Assembly: GCA_054601695.1 (NCBI GenBank)
Contig: BAAHQB010000197.1
Location: 302,224 to 366,223, forward strand
DNA: 64,000 nt
Direction of reading: 5' to 3'
Source of the DNA: Amorphochlora amoebiformis
Lineage: Eukaryota > Cercozoa > Chlorarachniophyceae
Shown piece by piece: positions 1 through 62,023 of this stretch (position 1 is its first letter; each line of letters starts with the position of its first letter). The notes beneath the pieces are model-generated. The model made no database searches. It saw nothing but the letters and a program-made list of their open reading frames with translations, and had not been told where the DNA came from. Both the position numbers and the translations under genes were made by a program.

Positions 1-35
1 TGTATGCGAGAAAGTATTCGAGGCATTCAAGGGCC

Positions 36-38
<3 letters not shown>
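1..38 (+). repeat. Truncated 5' copy of the next exon
   Basis: These bases repeat the start of the exon at 112-186 with one difference (GAGGC for GAAGC) and then break off into (TA)n after GGCCTAC. The intact exon follows about 80 bases later. The piece has no donor site, so it is unlikely to be spliced in. It is the first of many such exon fragments in the window. Confidence 0.8.
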
Positions 39-2270
<2,232 letters not shown>

Positions 2271-2556
2271 CACCGCCCCGTGTTACTAATATTTATGCGT
2301 GACACGGCCCCGTGTTACTAATATTTATGCGTGACACGGCCCCGTGTTACTAACATTTATGCGTGACACGGCCCCGTGTTATAATATTTATGCGTGACAC
2401 GGCCCCGAGTAACTTGTAATAGTGCGTGACATCACCCAATGTAGCTTGTATTTGTGCGTGAAAGTATTCTTTTTTTTTCTCGTTTTCTATGTTGGTCTCT
2501 TCCGCTTTAAAACCCTCTTTTGGTTTTGTTTTTTTTCTCTCTTTTTGCCCTCTCAT

Positions 2557-2681
2557 ATGTATGTATATATGCATGTATGTGTATGTATGTATGTATGTAT
2601 GTATTTATGTATTTATGTGTGTGTGTGTGTGTATGGATGTATGTATGTATGTATGTATGTATGGATGTATTTATGTATTTA

Positions 2682-2714
<33 letters not shown>

Positions 2715-2747
2715 ATGTATGTATGGATGGATGTATTTATGTATTTA

Positions 2748-2780
<33 letters not shown>

Positions 2781-2935
2781 ATGTATGTATGGATGTATTT
2801 ATGTATTTATGTGTGTGTGTGTGTGTATGGATGTATGTATGTATGTATGTATGTATGTATGTATGTATGTAGGTATGTGTGTATGTATGTATGTATGAAT
2901 GATCGTATGTATGTTTGTGTATGTACTCATAAATA
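2557..2935 (+). repeat. ATGT tetranucleotide minisatellite
   Basis: Tandem ATGT units are interrupted periodically by TTATGTATTTATGTGTGTG and ATGGATG, making a higher-order repeat of about 75 bases. A pyrimidine-rich tract (2465-2550) precedes it. All three forward frames are open across it ([12 protein letters not shown] products) only because the unit lacks stops. Confidence 0.85.
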
Positions 2936-2975
2936 TATATATACATAATTATGTATTTATACATACATATATATA

Positions 2976-3024
<49 letters not shown>

Positions 3025-3108
3025 AATCTACATGTAATATATATATATATACATATATATATTTGTGTGTATATTTCTATGTATATTTATCATATTTTTT
3101 GATATATT

Positions 3109-3158
3109 GCAAAGGTACTTCCTTTTGTGAAAGATGTAACACTCATACACACGCATAT

Positions 3159-3194
<36 letters not shown>

Positions 3195-3302
3195 TATATG
3201 CACGCACATATACATCTCACATATGTATATATAGCAAATGTACTTCCGTTTGTAAAGGATATTGCAACAATGGAATTTGTCACTATGCAGTCTGCTATTA
3301 TC
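3109..3302 (+). repeat. Two truncated copies of the exon at 3460
   Basis: Copy 1 (3109-3145) is diverged; copy 2 (3235-3302) matches the exon closely but ends in (TA)n just before the donor. Copy 2 keeps the TATATAG acceptor; copy 1 is preceded by TATTG instead. Against the intact exon, most differences in frame A (reading [16 protein letters not shown]) fall in third codon positions, for example GTC/GTA, AAA/AAG and CCG/CCT. Confidence 0.75.
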
Positions 3303-3321
3303 ATATATATACATATATATA

Positions 3322-3444
<123 letters not shown>

Positions 3445-3459
3445 TGTACATATATATAG

Positions 3460-13098
<9,639 letters not shown>

Positions 13099-13440
13099 CC
13101 CTTATCAACTCTCTCTCTCTCTGTCACATTATCTGTCTCTCTTCTCCGCTCTCTCTCTCTCTCTCTTTTTCACTCTCTCTCTCTCTCTTTCCCTCTCTCT
13201 CTCCTCTCTCTCTCTTTTCCCTCTCTCTCTCCTCTCGCTCTCTCCCCCCCGCTCTCTCTCTCTCTCTCTCTTTCACTCTCTCTCTCTCTCTTTCACTCTC
13301 TCTCTGTCTCTTCCACTCTCTCTCTCTCTCTCTTTCACTCTCTTTCACACTCTCTCTCCCTCTCACTTTCACTCTCTCTCTCTCTCTCTTTCACTCTCTC
13401 TCTCTCTCTCTCTCCCTCAGAGGAAACCCAGAGAGAGGAG
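13099..13440 (+). repeat. (CT)n-rich spacer
   Basis: CTCTCT blocks with TTTCACTCTC interruptions follow the stop codon of the upstream gene. A short CCCTAA cluster follows at 13469-13502. No gene seen. Confidence 0.85.
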
Positions 13441-13502
13441 ATCGAGAGAGTTGGGAGCGAACTCCATCGCCCTAACCCTAACCCTTACCCTAAACCTAAC
13501 CC

Positions 13503-13516
13503 ACAATCTCTGAAGC

Positions 13517-13564
<48 letters not shown>

Positions 13565-13596
13565 ATGTATATATATATATATATATATATGTGTAT

Positions 13597-13638
<42 letters not shown>

Positions 13639-13711
13639 CATCTAGACTTGCCCCCTTAGCGGCAATCCTCTTATGCTTCCGTGCGAATGAATGCTCACAT
13701 CTTCATGGTTA

Positions 13712-13778
<67 letters not shown>

Positions 13779-13838
13779 GTTAGTATAATGCTCACATCTA
13801 TACGGTTAGTATAATCCATCTGCGTGGTTCGTATAATG

Positions 13839-13924
<86 letters not shown>

Positions 13925-14004
13925 TTAGTATAATGCTCACATCTACATGGTTAGAATAATCCATCTGCATGGTTCGTATAATGAATTATATATATGTATG
14001 TATA

Positions 14005-14050
<46 letters not shown>

Positions 14051-14345
14051 TATGTATATATATATATATTATGTAATATTTATATGTATATATATATGTA
14101 TGTGTATATATATATATATGTGTATATGTATGTATATATATATATATATATATATATAAATATATGTATGAATATTATAATTAGATATAATGTAATATAT
14201 ATGTACATATGGATATCTACATATACTCTAATGTATACATATTTTTTGTGTGCATATGCGTGCGTAATTATGTACATATGTTTTTTCTGTGATGTGTACG
14301 TAACGTACATGTATATGCCTTAGCGCGAATGTATACTCATTTCGT
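13503..14345 (+). repeat. (TA)n spacer with GGTTAGTATAATGCTCACATC repeats
   Basis: The sequence ATGGTTAGTATAATGCTCAC and its partner ATCCATCTGC(A/G)TGGTTCG recur at about 13707, 13778 and 13922, each separated by (TA)n. The rest is TA with GTATG interruptions. I see no convincing exon, although a short unique piece at 13636-13710 could be one. Confidence 0.65.
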
Positions 14346-14905
14346 ATGCCTTATGGTGTTATCCATATGGTTACTATATTAAATTTACCTAATCTTTTCT
14401 TGGGTGAATTCGTAACGTATGTGTATATGCTTTCGTTTGCTGCATGGTGTTATCCATATGGTTACTATATTCAATTTACCTAATCTTTTCTTGGGTGAAT
14501 TCGTAACGTATGTGTATATGCTTTCGTTTGCTGCATGGTGTTATCCATATGGTTACTATATTAAATTTACCTAATCTTTTCTTGGGTGAATTCGTAACGT
14601 ATGTGTGTATGCTTTCGTTTGCTGCATGGTGTTATCCATATGGTTACTACATTAAATTTACCTAATCTTTTTTTTGGTGAATACGTAACGTATGTGTGTA
14701 TGCTTTCGTTTGCTGAATGGTGCTATCCATATGGTTACTATATTAAATTTACCTAATCTTTTTTTTGGTGAATACGTAACGTATGTGTGTATGCTTTCGT
14801 TTGCTGCATGGTGTTATCCATATGGTTACAACATTAAATTTATCTAATCTTCTTTTGGGTGAATTCGAAACGGATGTGTGTATGCTTTCATTTGCTGCAT
14901 TTTTG
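14345..14905 (+). repeat. 91-base minisatellite, about six copies
   Basis: The word TGCATGG (or variant) occurs at 14441, 14532, 14623, 14714, 14805 and 14896, an exact 91-base period. Units contain GTTATCCATATGGTTACTA, AAATTTACCTAATCTTTT and TCGTAACGTATGTGT. All frames carry stops, so it is non-coding. It lies in the spacer between two same-strand genes. Confidence 0.9.
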
Positions 14906-14995
14906 TTGGTATAGTAGAAGAAATAGACTGGTTTTGTTATGCAAACGTAATATGCGTTGTGTGTGTGATGTGTGTGTGTATGTTGCATAAGTATG

Positions 14996-15056
<61 letters not shown>

Positions 15057-15150
15057 ATATATATGTATATATATATATATATATGTATATATATAAATAC
15101 ATATATATGCATGTTTGCATCGTTTTATTGATATGTACAAAGTGTGTACT

Positions 15151-15187
<37 letters not shown>

Positions 15188-15257
15188 CATACATATATAT
15201 ATATATATATACATATACATATGTATATGTATATATATATTTATACATACATAAATA

Positions 15258-15331
<74 letters not shown>

Positions 15332-15450
15332 TGCATGTATGTATGTATGTATGTATGCAATTTATATGGATATGTACGTATAAAAAGATATATTATATGT
15401 ATAATATATATATATATATATATACACTATATGTATATATATACCTGCAC

Positions 15451-15493
<43 letters not shown>

Positions 15494-15547
15494 CATATAT
15501 ATATACATATATATATATATATGATATATGTATAAGGGGAATTTTCG
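14906..15547 (+). repeat. (TA)n spacer upstream of the next gene
   Basis: Mostly (TA)n with ATGTATGT and short unique bits. No gene seen; the presumed start codon of the next gene is at 15548. Confidence 0.7.
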
Positions 15548-22340
<6,793 letters not shown>

Positions 22341-22593
22341 ATATATATATATATATAGATATATATATATATATGTATGTATGTATATATATAGATGTAC
22401 GTTATAGACATATATATACGTACATATGCATGTATATACTATACATATCATTCATATATACTATACATATATACATTCAAATATATATATATATATACAT
22501 ATATATATTATATAAATATATATGTGTAATATATATATAGATATATAATATATATATATATATATATGTATGTGTTTTTGTTTTTAACCTCAG

Positions 22594-30392
<7,799 letters not shown>

Positions 30393-30479
30393 TTCAGCTG
30401 CTTGATATCATGTTCTAAATTTTTGTTTTTTTGGGATCCTTAAACCCAAGCATCACCGTAACTCGTTCACATCGACCTG

Positions 30480-31085
30480 GGCTACCTTAAGACTTGTCTA
30501 CGTAATCTATATCTAGATATAGTATATATATAGAGCTAGGTCGATCGCGAGTTTCTAGAACTTTTGTTAGCCGTATCACTTACTGGGTGATATACCATAC
30601 CACTCTCTCCTCTTTCCTCTCTGTTCTTACTCCTCTCTCCTTTCTCTATTCTCTCCTCTCTCATCAACTCTCTCTCTCTCTTTCATCTCTCTCTCTCTCT
30701 TCTCTCTTCTCTCTCCTCTCTCTCTCCTCTCTCTTCTCTCTCCTCTCTCCTTTCTCTCCTCTCTAGCATAGTCACCAGACTATCGGATATATAGTCTAGA
30801 TAGTCAAGACTCATATGAGGGAACTTAAGATACTAGCTCTAGTAGCTATGATACGCGTATACCACAGAGTATTAGTCTAGTTAGTATTAACTAGATTAAG
30901 ATCTCTAGGTCTAGCTGTAGTAGGTATAGTCTAGATAGTCTAGAGAGTATTCCCTCTAGTCTAGCTACTAGAGCTACTATATCTAGTATATAGTACTAGA
31001 GCTCCCTAGATCGATTAGATCGAGTCTAAATTTCTACACGTGCATGAGCTTTTACCAGTTTTAAGGCTCCTAGTAGATCTACTAT
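30480..31085. other. CTAG-rich island between convergent genes
   Basis: About twenty CTAG tetranucleotides occur here, mostly as TCTAGA, ACTAGT and TCTAGT, where one per 256 bases is expected by chance. The tract lies between the TGA of the NPF gene (30392) and the stop of the opposite-strand gene (31327). A CT block (about 30600-30765) interrupts it. CTAG is its own reverse complement and places TAG on both strands. No gene seen. Confidence 0.8.
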
Positions 31086-31326
31086 ACATAGGAACGAGAA
31101 ACTTACGTAATTAGCATTTCACGGTCGAGTGAAGTTTAAAACCAGTGCAAGCTTAACCAGCTTCATGAGGCAGTGCAGTTAAATCTACGACCTATATATC
31201 TAGAACCCCACCACTACCAACTAGTTGAATCTTCTTCCAGCTTGACAAGCAGTCTGATAACGGTAGCTGAGCTAGTACCATAGCTTTGGAGCAGATGTCC
31301 AGTCAGTACCAGTTTAAGCTTCGCAA

Positions 31327-34330
<3,004 letters not shown>

Positions 34331-34596
34331 CTGCCGACTTTCTCTCCAGGAAAATTATTAACCAAGAGAAAATATCGGTTGTATATTATTAGATTCACCG
34401 TTTCAGACGTTTCAGAGTATTATTAGAGGGCAAGAGCAATTATACTCCTGACAACCCAACCGCTTGTGCGGCCAAGTCGCCAGGGAACCCAGCGACATAG
34501 AGTCCATAACTTACGTCCTACAGTCCAAAGGTGCACCGCCCGTAACTTACCCTATCTCTTTCTGATTTCGATTGATCTTGCTTGATCACCCAGAAA
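34331..34596. promoter_or_regulatory. Divergent intergenic region
   Basis: These 266 bases separate two genes read outward. They contain the first exon of the minus-strand gene somewhere (an ATG on that strand is at about 34503) and the promoter of the plus-strand gene. No TATA box, CTAG cluster or microsatellite is evident. A shared bidirectional promoter is inferred from the arrangement only. Confidence 0.4.
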
Positions 34597-44200
<9,604 letters not shown>

Positions 44201-44690
44201 GTAAAGGCTAACATATTTATAATATGCTTCTACACTTTATCGATATCCATTTATTGAGCTTGTTTATACTTTTGCTCTAATTTAAATATATACTATATCT
44301 AATATATATACGTAATACATATGTAAATATGCATTAAAAAATGTACATTTTTTGTTGCATCTATTTGTCTGTAATGTAGAAATGTACATGTTACGCTTCT
44401 ATGTACAAATGGTCATATCTCATTATTTTCTTGTCCTTCAGGGATACTCCAAGAAGAGTTTTTTAAGACTAAAGGAGTTACCGTAGAGGACTCCAATTAA
44501 CCGAATTCATCCAATAAGTTCAATGTTCACCTTCTTCTATCCAGTCTAATTGAGCATCTTCGGAAGGAGGTTACGAAAACTTTTAGATCACCTTCCAGAA
44601 CCGTAAGTAGTTAACGTTCTGGTGTCGTAAAACGTAAACTTTAAATTTGTATCACTCGTAACAATCATTTATAGATCATCATTCATCAGA
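44201..44690. other. 3' flank of the C2-WW-UBA gene
   Basis: A-T-rich unique sequence follows the stop codon. It probably holds the 3' untranslated region; AATAAA-like words are not obvious near the stop. No gene seen. Confidence 0.4.
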
Positions 44691-45310
44691 CTCACTAGCT
44701 CAGTCTAGTCCTAGTAGTCATGCAGTCTAGTCAGTCTAGCTGGTCCAGCTGCCTGGAGCGGCCAGTCATATATACTAGTTACTACTAGTACTAGTCTAGA
44801 CTAGAAGTACTAGTTCTAGACTAACCTAACCTTGAACTTGTGTTTTGCTAGTGGCAGTCTGAGCTAGAGTATATACATCTAGTATCTAGAGTATCCTAGA
44901 GTATCTAGAGTATGTAGATACGAGAATATCTAGGCTATAATCTAGGCATTATCTAGCTAGCTAGCTAGCTAGATATATCTCGTATCTATAGATCTAGTAC
45001 TAGATATCTCTAGATCTAGTATCTATAGCTAGCTATAGCGCTAGCATATATATAGAGTATATCAGATATATATATATATATACATATATCTAGTATCTAG
45101 AGTATATATATCTAGTATATATCTACCACATCTCCAGTATCTCGCGATCTAGTATCTACTACAGTAGTACTCTCTAGACTCTAGGTACTAGCTATAGCTA
45201 GCTAGAGCTGGAACTAGAGAAGAGGGTCATGCATGATCTAGTGATATATGTATACTCTCTAGACTCTAGATCATGAGTCTAGTGAGTCATGACTATGATC
45301 TAGCTAGATC
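44690..45310. other. CTAG-rich island between convergent genes
   Basis: More than forty CTAG words occur in about 620 bases, including GCTAGCTAGCTAGCTAG and many TCTAGA/ACTAGT. Chance expectation is about two or three. It lies between the stop of the C2-WW-UBA gene (44200) and the stop of the opposite-strand FLZ gene (45597). The tract is full of short palindromes and has stops in all six frames. Confidence 0.9.
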
Positions 45311-45596
45311 GATGATCTACAACATGCACGTACGTGTAAACACAAACTAGACAAAGTAAAAGCCATTTGTAAACCTATAGTTGGTCTGTTATGAATAATA
45401 CACACGACATTTTGTCTTACATAAAAACACTTTAAAGCGACTAAAACACAACGCTGTACAACTGCTAGAACTGAATGTGACGACAACTATATTGACGAAG
45501 CTTGTACTGACACTAACGAATCGAATATATATGGGGCTTAAGCCGACCTCGAGCGATGGACACTCCAGTATATCATCTCACGTGCTAGTGAGTTGC

Positions 45597-46283
45597 TTAT
45601 GTGTACGAACGTGTCGCTCCCGGAGCAGCGTCGCTCACGTGCCCAGTGCCCACCCGCCGCCCACTAGGCTTTGGCTTACGTGACGAACTTGGAGAATCTA
45701 CGGTCAGAGCTCCAAGGTAGTCTAAGGTGATGGCTTCGGATCGGCAGGTGTCCGAACAGAACCCCTGATCCCTGTACATGAAGATTCCGGTGTCCATAGC
45801 GGTCTTAGAACATGTGGTGCACACCATGATGAAGTCCAGGGGTCGAGACCTTAGGCTTTTCCGAGCCCTCTTGGGTGATATCAGGCGCGTGACTGGAGGT
45901 AACCTCTCCAGTAGCCCGTCTATGTTCTCGCTCAAGCTCACAGTTCGCTTGTCTTTTAGGCAGTAAGCAATTCCCGACGGATCCATCGGGGATCGACGTT
46001 TGCGGTTGGTTGGGCTTGCTGTCGTCGAGCAATACCCCTTAAAACTACATGCATTTGACGCATTGACGAGTAGCCTGACGTTCTTGCAGCTGCTAGTACG
46101 TCGAAGTGGCATTCTGCGAAGCTGTTTGGTGTCGCAGGTTGGTTTTTGATGGGCGAATACCTCCCTTCTTAAGAGAAACGAAATGGCGCCACTCTTCTGG
46201 GTACCGCCGGGAAATTTGAAAATTTCGGACCCTAATCTTCCGTAAGACATGGCCGCCTTTCTCCTTCCCGAGGTCAGCGACAA
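45597..46283 (-). CDS. FCS-like (FLZ) zinc-finger protein
   Basis: One uninterrupted frame of 228 codons. Residues 151-184 form an FLZ (DUF581) finger: C156 and C159 in VCTTC, then GIFMYRDQGFCSDTCR with C176 and C180; the FCS..CR signature matches the family. In plants these proteins use the finger to bind SnRK1 kinase; that role here is only inference. The N-terminal half is basic and Ser/Arg-rich (RMPLRRTSSCK, NRKRRSP) and the C-terminal 40 residues are Ser/Gly/Arg-rich, probably disordered. The start is uncertain: M12 and M58 are alternatives to M1. The gene is unusual here in having no visible intron. It is convergent with the C2-WW-UBA gene and divergent from the RanBP2-finger gene 96 bases away. 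Confidence 0.75.
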   Translation of the reverse strand: MSLTSGRRKAAMSYGRLGSEIFKFPGGTQKSGAISFLLRREVFAHQKPTCDTKQLRRMPLRRTSSCKNVRLLVNASNACSFKGYCSTTASPTNRKRRSPMDPSGIAYCLKDKRTVSLSENIDGLLERLPPVTRLISPKRARKSLRSRPLDFIMVCTTCSKTAMDTGIFMYRDQGFCSDTCRSEAITLDYLGALTVDSPSSSRKPKPSGRRVGTGHVSDAAPGATRSYT

Positions 46284-46379
46284 TCAGACGGCGTCAAAGC
46301 GAACAACTAATCCAACGCCTTTAACGTGCCACGAAACAAGTCCACGATCTGAGAGACGTGCATACCCGCAAACACGATT
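46284..46379. promoter_or_regulatory. Short divergent promoter region
   Basis: Only 96 bases separate the two outward-facing start codons, so both genes probably share a bidirectional promoter. The bases are of mixed composition without TA repeat, CTAG cluster or an evident TATA box. Confidence 0.45.
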
Positions 46380-46782
46380 ATGGAGTGGGCTTGTCCGAAA
46401 TGCACCCTTGTGAACGAGATCACGAATCGCGTATGCAGCGCCTGTGGGGGCCCCAGAATCATCAGGTAGGTGTGCAGCACCGTTCTGTTAATAGGCTTGT
46501 GGGAAGGTATCATCTCATTTGAGGATTCTGTCTGAATTCGCAGCGGGGTGAGCGATGGGGGAGATACTTGGGCATGCCCGGTTTGTACCTATGAAAACAA
46601 GGTATGGTCCAGGACCGTGATGATTATATATGCGTATATAGCTCAAAAGCTGTTTGCTTTGCCTATCCAGCTATTTCTTTTTTCTTTTGTCTTTCTCTGT
46701 ATATATCATGTCGAATGTATAGAGATTGCTTACGTATGTACACGCTTCGCTTCGCGAACACACATACACACGCATATATAGG

Positions 46783-46842
<60 letters not shown>

Positions 46843-46871
46843 ATATTACACACACACACATATATATATTT

Positions 46872-46904
<33 letters not shown>

Positions 46905-46907
46905 ATG

Positions 46908-46987
<80 letters not shown>

Positions 46988-47034
46988 TTATATAATTCAT
47001 ATTATGTATATTTACATGTATAAAAACAAACATA

Positions 47035-47068
<34 letters not shown>

Positions 47069-47925
47069 AATTATACATTTGAAGTAAATTATGTGTATTC
47101 TGTGTATGTAAATATTTTTTTTTATTTATTTCCGACTCCTTTTAGAATGTGTACACTTACTGTCATGTATACATGCACAAGCATACAAAACAAATCCTAA
47201 CATTTGTCTATGGAAGTAATTTTATCATATTATATGTGTAGATGTGAATAATACGTACATGTCATACAATGCATACAAATATACAAAAAATCCAAGCCAT
47301 ATCTAGGGAGTATCTGCATGCCAGATGTGCGGCACCCAAAAGGTGCAATGGTTAGGTTTTGATTAGGGTTAGGGTTGGGTTAGACTGGTTAGGGTAAAAA
47401 TAACGTTCAGAGTTAGGATTTCACATAATCAGGGTAAAGCGTATCGACATGGTTTATGTTGGTAAGGATCAGATTAGATTAACATCAGAGTTAGCGTCAG
47501 GGTTGATATCATGATTTGGTGGTGTAGTCAAGGGTGCGTTGGGTTCGGGTTGGGCGCTGGGTTGAGGGTTTGTTGGGGAAGAGGAGGTTAAATGTTACTG
47601 ACTTTCAAAGTTCATATACATGTATGTATACTACAATGTACATTTATAAAAATGTATATATATATATGTATAATATCATATATATATACACATATATATT
47701 ATATATATATATATATATAAATACATATATATATATATATATATATATATGTATTGTATGTGTATTGGTAAGTGAGATGTACCAATAAATGTATGAATAG
47801 TATGATACACGGGAATGTAGGCAACGGGAGACATGTCTCAAGTCCAGAAGAGCGCCGACGCAGCCAAGGCAATAGTAGAATACATAGCAAATATGTCTGC
47901 GTGTACGACATATACACTATCTCAC

Positions 47926-47975
<50 letters not shown>

Positions 47976-48034
47976 ATATATATATGTATATTGTATGTAT
48001 CTAAACATAAATATTAACACAAACACACACACAT

Positions 48035-48091
<57 letters not shown>

Positions 48092-48143
48092 CATATATAT
48101 ATGAATGTATGTATCTACATATAAATCTGTACATTTATTATAT

Positions 48144-48188
<45 letters not shown>

Positions 48189-48264
48189 TATTTATACATA
48201 TATGAATGTATGTATCTACATATAAATCTGTACATTTAAATATATATATATATATATATCATAC

Positions 48265-48295
<31 letters not shown>

Positions 48296-48471
48296 ATATA
48301 TAGATATATATACGTGTAAATAAAAAATACATATATATATACATTATGCATGAATAAATAATTCTATTATTACTTACATGGTACAGGTTCAATCACTACA
48401 ACACCAAGCCTTCATCAGCGTCCAGAAGCCTCTTGAGCGAAAATCAAGTCGGGTCGCCCCGGGTCAACTGA
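46380..48471 (+). CDS. Small protein with two RanBP2-type zinc fingers
   Basis: Five exons join in phase: 46380-46465, 46544-46601, 47307-47342, 47821-47894 and 48387-48471 (TGA), 112 residues. Finger 1 is W3-C5-C8-N12-C19-C22 ([20 protein letters not shown]). Finger 2 is W38-C40-C43-N47-C53-C56 ([19 protein letters not shown]), with one residue fewer than usual between Asn and the third Cys. Such fingers bind ubiquitin or single-stranded RNA; the Thr-Tyr/Thr-Leu after the second Cys suggests ubiquitin binding (TF/TY-type contacts), which is inference. A helical stretch ([14 protein letters not shown]) and a Ser-rich tail follow. The second finger is split by a 705-base intron of (TA)n. A donor six bases later in exon 4 (GTGTAC) also keeps the frame. 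Confidence 0.75.
47345..47580 (+). repeat. Degenerate TTAGGG stretch in an intron
   Basis: GGTTAGGTTTTGATTAGGGT, GGGTTGGGTTAG and looser GGTTTGTTGGGG-like words. It begins just after the donor at 47343, so the exon is followed directly by telomere-like sequence. Confidence 0.75.
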
Positions 48472-48757
48472 ACTGGAAGATTAATCGCTTGTAATATCTC
48501 AATATATAATATCTCAATATATTCATTACCATAATGATTTCCTCTCCATAAATATAATACAAATGTAGGGATATGCATGCACAATATATTTGTTTATTTA
48601 TATATGTACACATATGTGTACACATATACCCACATGCAGTATTTATACATACATATATAATTACATATATATATATATAATATATATATATATATTATAT
48701 GACATATATATATATGTGTATATATATGTGTATGATATATATATATTATATATATAT

Positions 48758-48812
<55 letters not shown>

Positions 48813-49090
48813 ATTGTTCGCTCAATGATAGTCCAGACGTTGGTATTCGCAAATGAAGTCTGGGATTAGGCTCGATTGAAGTCCGTTTGGATTCTGAGGA
48901 ATGATTATTGATAACTGACTGTCCAGTAGTCGGATACTTCCTTTCTCCTTCTGGAACCCATGAATGCCGTCGGCTGCTTGGGTTCCGAACTCTTTTGGTC
49001 TACAGTCGCGCTTTATCTGACCGTAGTCTTAGTCTAACTCCTCGTAGTTAAGTGGGTATAGCTTCCGCGCTAGCCACACATGCTATGACG

Positions 49091-49125
<35 letters not shown>

Positions 49126-49258
49126 TATATGTATGTATGTATGTGTGTATATACATACACACACACATATGTATATGTGTATATATAAATACATATATAT
49201 AATATATATATATTTATATATATATATATATTATAATATATATATTGTGTATTGCTCT

Positions 49259-49318
<60 letters not shown>

Positions 49319-49382
49319 TATGTTATTAGCCTGTAATTCTGTAAATGTGTTTGCCTGTGAAACAAGTATTATGCTAAAACAG
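48472..49382. other. Spacer between two same-strand genes
   Basis: (TA)n covers 48660-48800 and 49090-49320. The unique block 48805-49085 probably contains the first exon of BBS4, but no frame there shows the expected N-terminal motif and joins in phase with 49383. Only one CTAG is seen, unlike the convergent spacers. Confidence 0.5.
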
Positions 49383-59452
<10,070 letters not shown>

Positions 59453-60050
59453 TTTTAGAAGGCTCTCTGAAGCTTACGCACGCTGTTAAGCCGATAGAAT
59501 ACTAATTACTAGAATTAATTCAAGTTGTCATGTATATAAAACTAGTTTGAATGATTCCAGCTATCTAGCTATATCTAGATACATCTATCTACTAGATCTA
59601 GTAAATCTGGGTCGAAACGTACGGAAACAAACTCTAGAAACTAGATGACAGAGTCTAGAGAGTCTAGAAAATTTAGTTCTTTTAGCTTAATTGAGTATAT
59701 AATCTAGATAATATAGATAATCTAAATCGTTAGTAAAACATACAGCTATAATTCTAGATAATTATAACTCCAGAACTATATACTATCAGACAAGTATATA
59801 TACTACTAGACTATACTAGCTATATAACATCCCTGGATATCTAGGATATTTAGGATATTCTAGGATATCTAGGATATTCTAGAAATCATAGGCTACCCCC
59901 TACGTCTAGTACAAGGTATAATTAAAATTTACAATGCTAGTTTACCTTAAGTTTTTTATGCACCATGATGTTTTAGATATATGAAGTTGAGGCAGAAACT
60001 ACTAGTAACCATAACTACTGCTAGTTAAAAGTCCAACGCATGCTCATTAA
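59453..60050. other. CTAG-rich island between convergent genes
   Basis: About twenty-five CTAG words occur, including CTATCTAGCTATATCTAGAT and four GATATCTAGGATATTCTAGG-like units at 59835-59885. It begins in the last codons of BBS4 (TTCTAGG, ACTAGAG, ACTAG stop) and ends before the stop of the opposite-strand gene at 60137. Confidence 0.85.
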
Positions 60051-60136
60051 CTCGCTCAGATCCAGAACCCGACGGAGCTCTTTTCCCCTCCGGCTTTTTA
60101 CTGTCCACGATGTTATGGAATCCCACTAAAGTCGAT

Positions 60137-60431
60137 CTATACTGGCGCATCCTTTGTTCCTCTCTCTATCCCTTGGCTTCCAGCCCTGTCCACGGCACGA
60201 TTCGTGGTCCTACCTAGGCCATGACTTGCGGTCCTACCTATGGAGGGGCTTCCTACGCCACGGCCCTCGGACGCCCTCCCTAGGCCGTGACTCGCTGTCC
60301 TCTGGAGGCCTTTCTTGGCGAAAGAGCTGGATCTGAATATGTGGATTGTGTGTATGTATGGTTTTTTGTATGTGTGTAATTTTTTGGAGAAATGCTGGAT
60401 ATCCATGTATGTATGTATGTATTGATGTATA

Positions 60432-60477
<46 letters not shown>

Positions 60478-60478
60478 A

Positions 60479-60548
<70 letters not shown>

Positions 60549-60750
60549 GTATATCACACACACATATATATTTAATTATATGTATATATACATACATACA
60601 TGTATATATTATACATACATATATGTATATATTTTACCTTCTTTGTATCCTTGAGCTCTGATGTCGCGATGGCTGTCGTGAACAGTCTCGAGATTTGCCC
60701 AGGTAGTCTATGACCTATAGTGTAAGTATATACTTACATAACATACATAA

Positions 60751-60805
<55 letters not shown>

Positions 60806-61004
60806 AATATATGCCCAGGTAGTCTATGACCTACAGTGTAAGTACACACTTACATAACATACATAAGTACATGCATACATATGCCCAGGTAGTCTATGAC
60901 CTATAGTGAAGTACGTACTTACATAACATACATAAATGTATACATACATATGCCCAGGTAGTCTATGACCTATAGTGAAGGTCATACTTACATAACATAC
61001 ATAA

Positions 61005-61055
<51 letters not shown>

Positions 61056-61115
61056 AATATATGCCCAGGTAGTCTATGACCTATAGTGAAGGTCATACTT
61101 ACATAACATACATAA

Positions 61116-61158
<43 letters not shown>

Positions 61159-61204
61159 TATGCCCAGGTAGTCTATGAGCTATAGTGTAAGTACACACTT
61201 ACAT

Positions 61205-61264
<60 letters not shown>

Positions 61265-61310
61265 CAGGTAGTCTATGAGCTATAGTGAAGTACATACTTA
61301 CATAACATAC

Positions 61311-61355
<45 letters not shown>

Positions 61356-61477
61356 TATGCCCAGGTAGTCTATAAACTATAGTGAAGTACATTCTTACAT
61401 AACATATACATATATGTATATTATATATATATATATGTATATGTGCACATGTAGATATTTATGTAGATATATATATG

Positions 61478-61509
<32 letters not shown>

Positions 61510-61542
61510 CATATGTATATATATATAAATATCTATATATAT

Positions 61543-61595
<53 letters not shown>

Positions 61596-61797
61596 CGCAC
61601 ACGACTTTGCTGGACCACTTTCGTTCCGGCCTGATATTTAAATACATATAAATATATTATATATATATATATATATATTATATACATATACATATAAATA
61701 TATATCCATGAGTATCTAAATACATTATTCTTCGCTCCGACCTGTATATACGTATTCCGTATGCACATACACACATATATATATATATATTTATATA

Positions 61798-61874
<77 letters not shown>

Positions 61875-61948
61875 GTATGTATATATACAAAAGACTATAC
61901 CCGATTAAGTGACTTCGAGGGGCGACCTGGCCACACTCTGATTCCTAA

Positions 61949-62023
<75 letters not shown>

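Noticed and set aside
14345-14905. CRISPR-like regular spacing
   Set aside because: The 91-base and 32-base arrays are head-to-tail repeats without distinct spacers, in a eukaryotic context with no cas-like genes.
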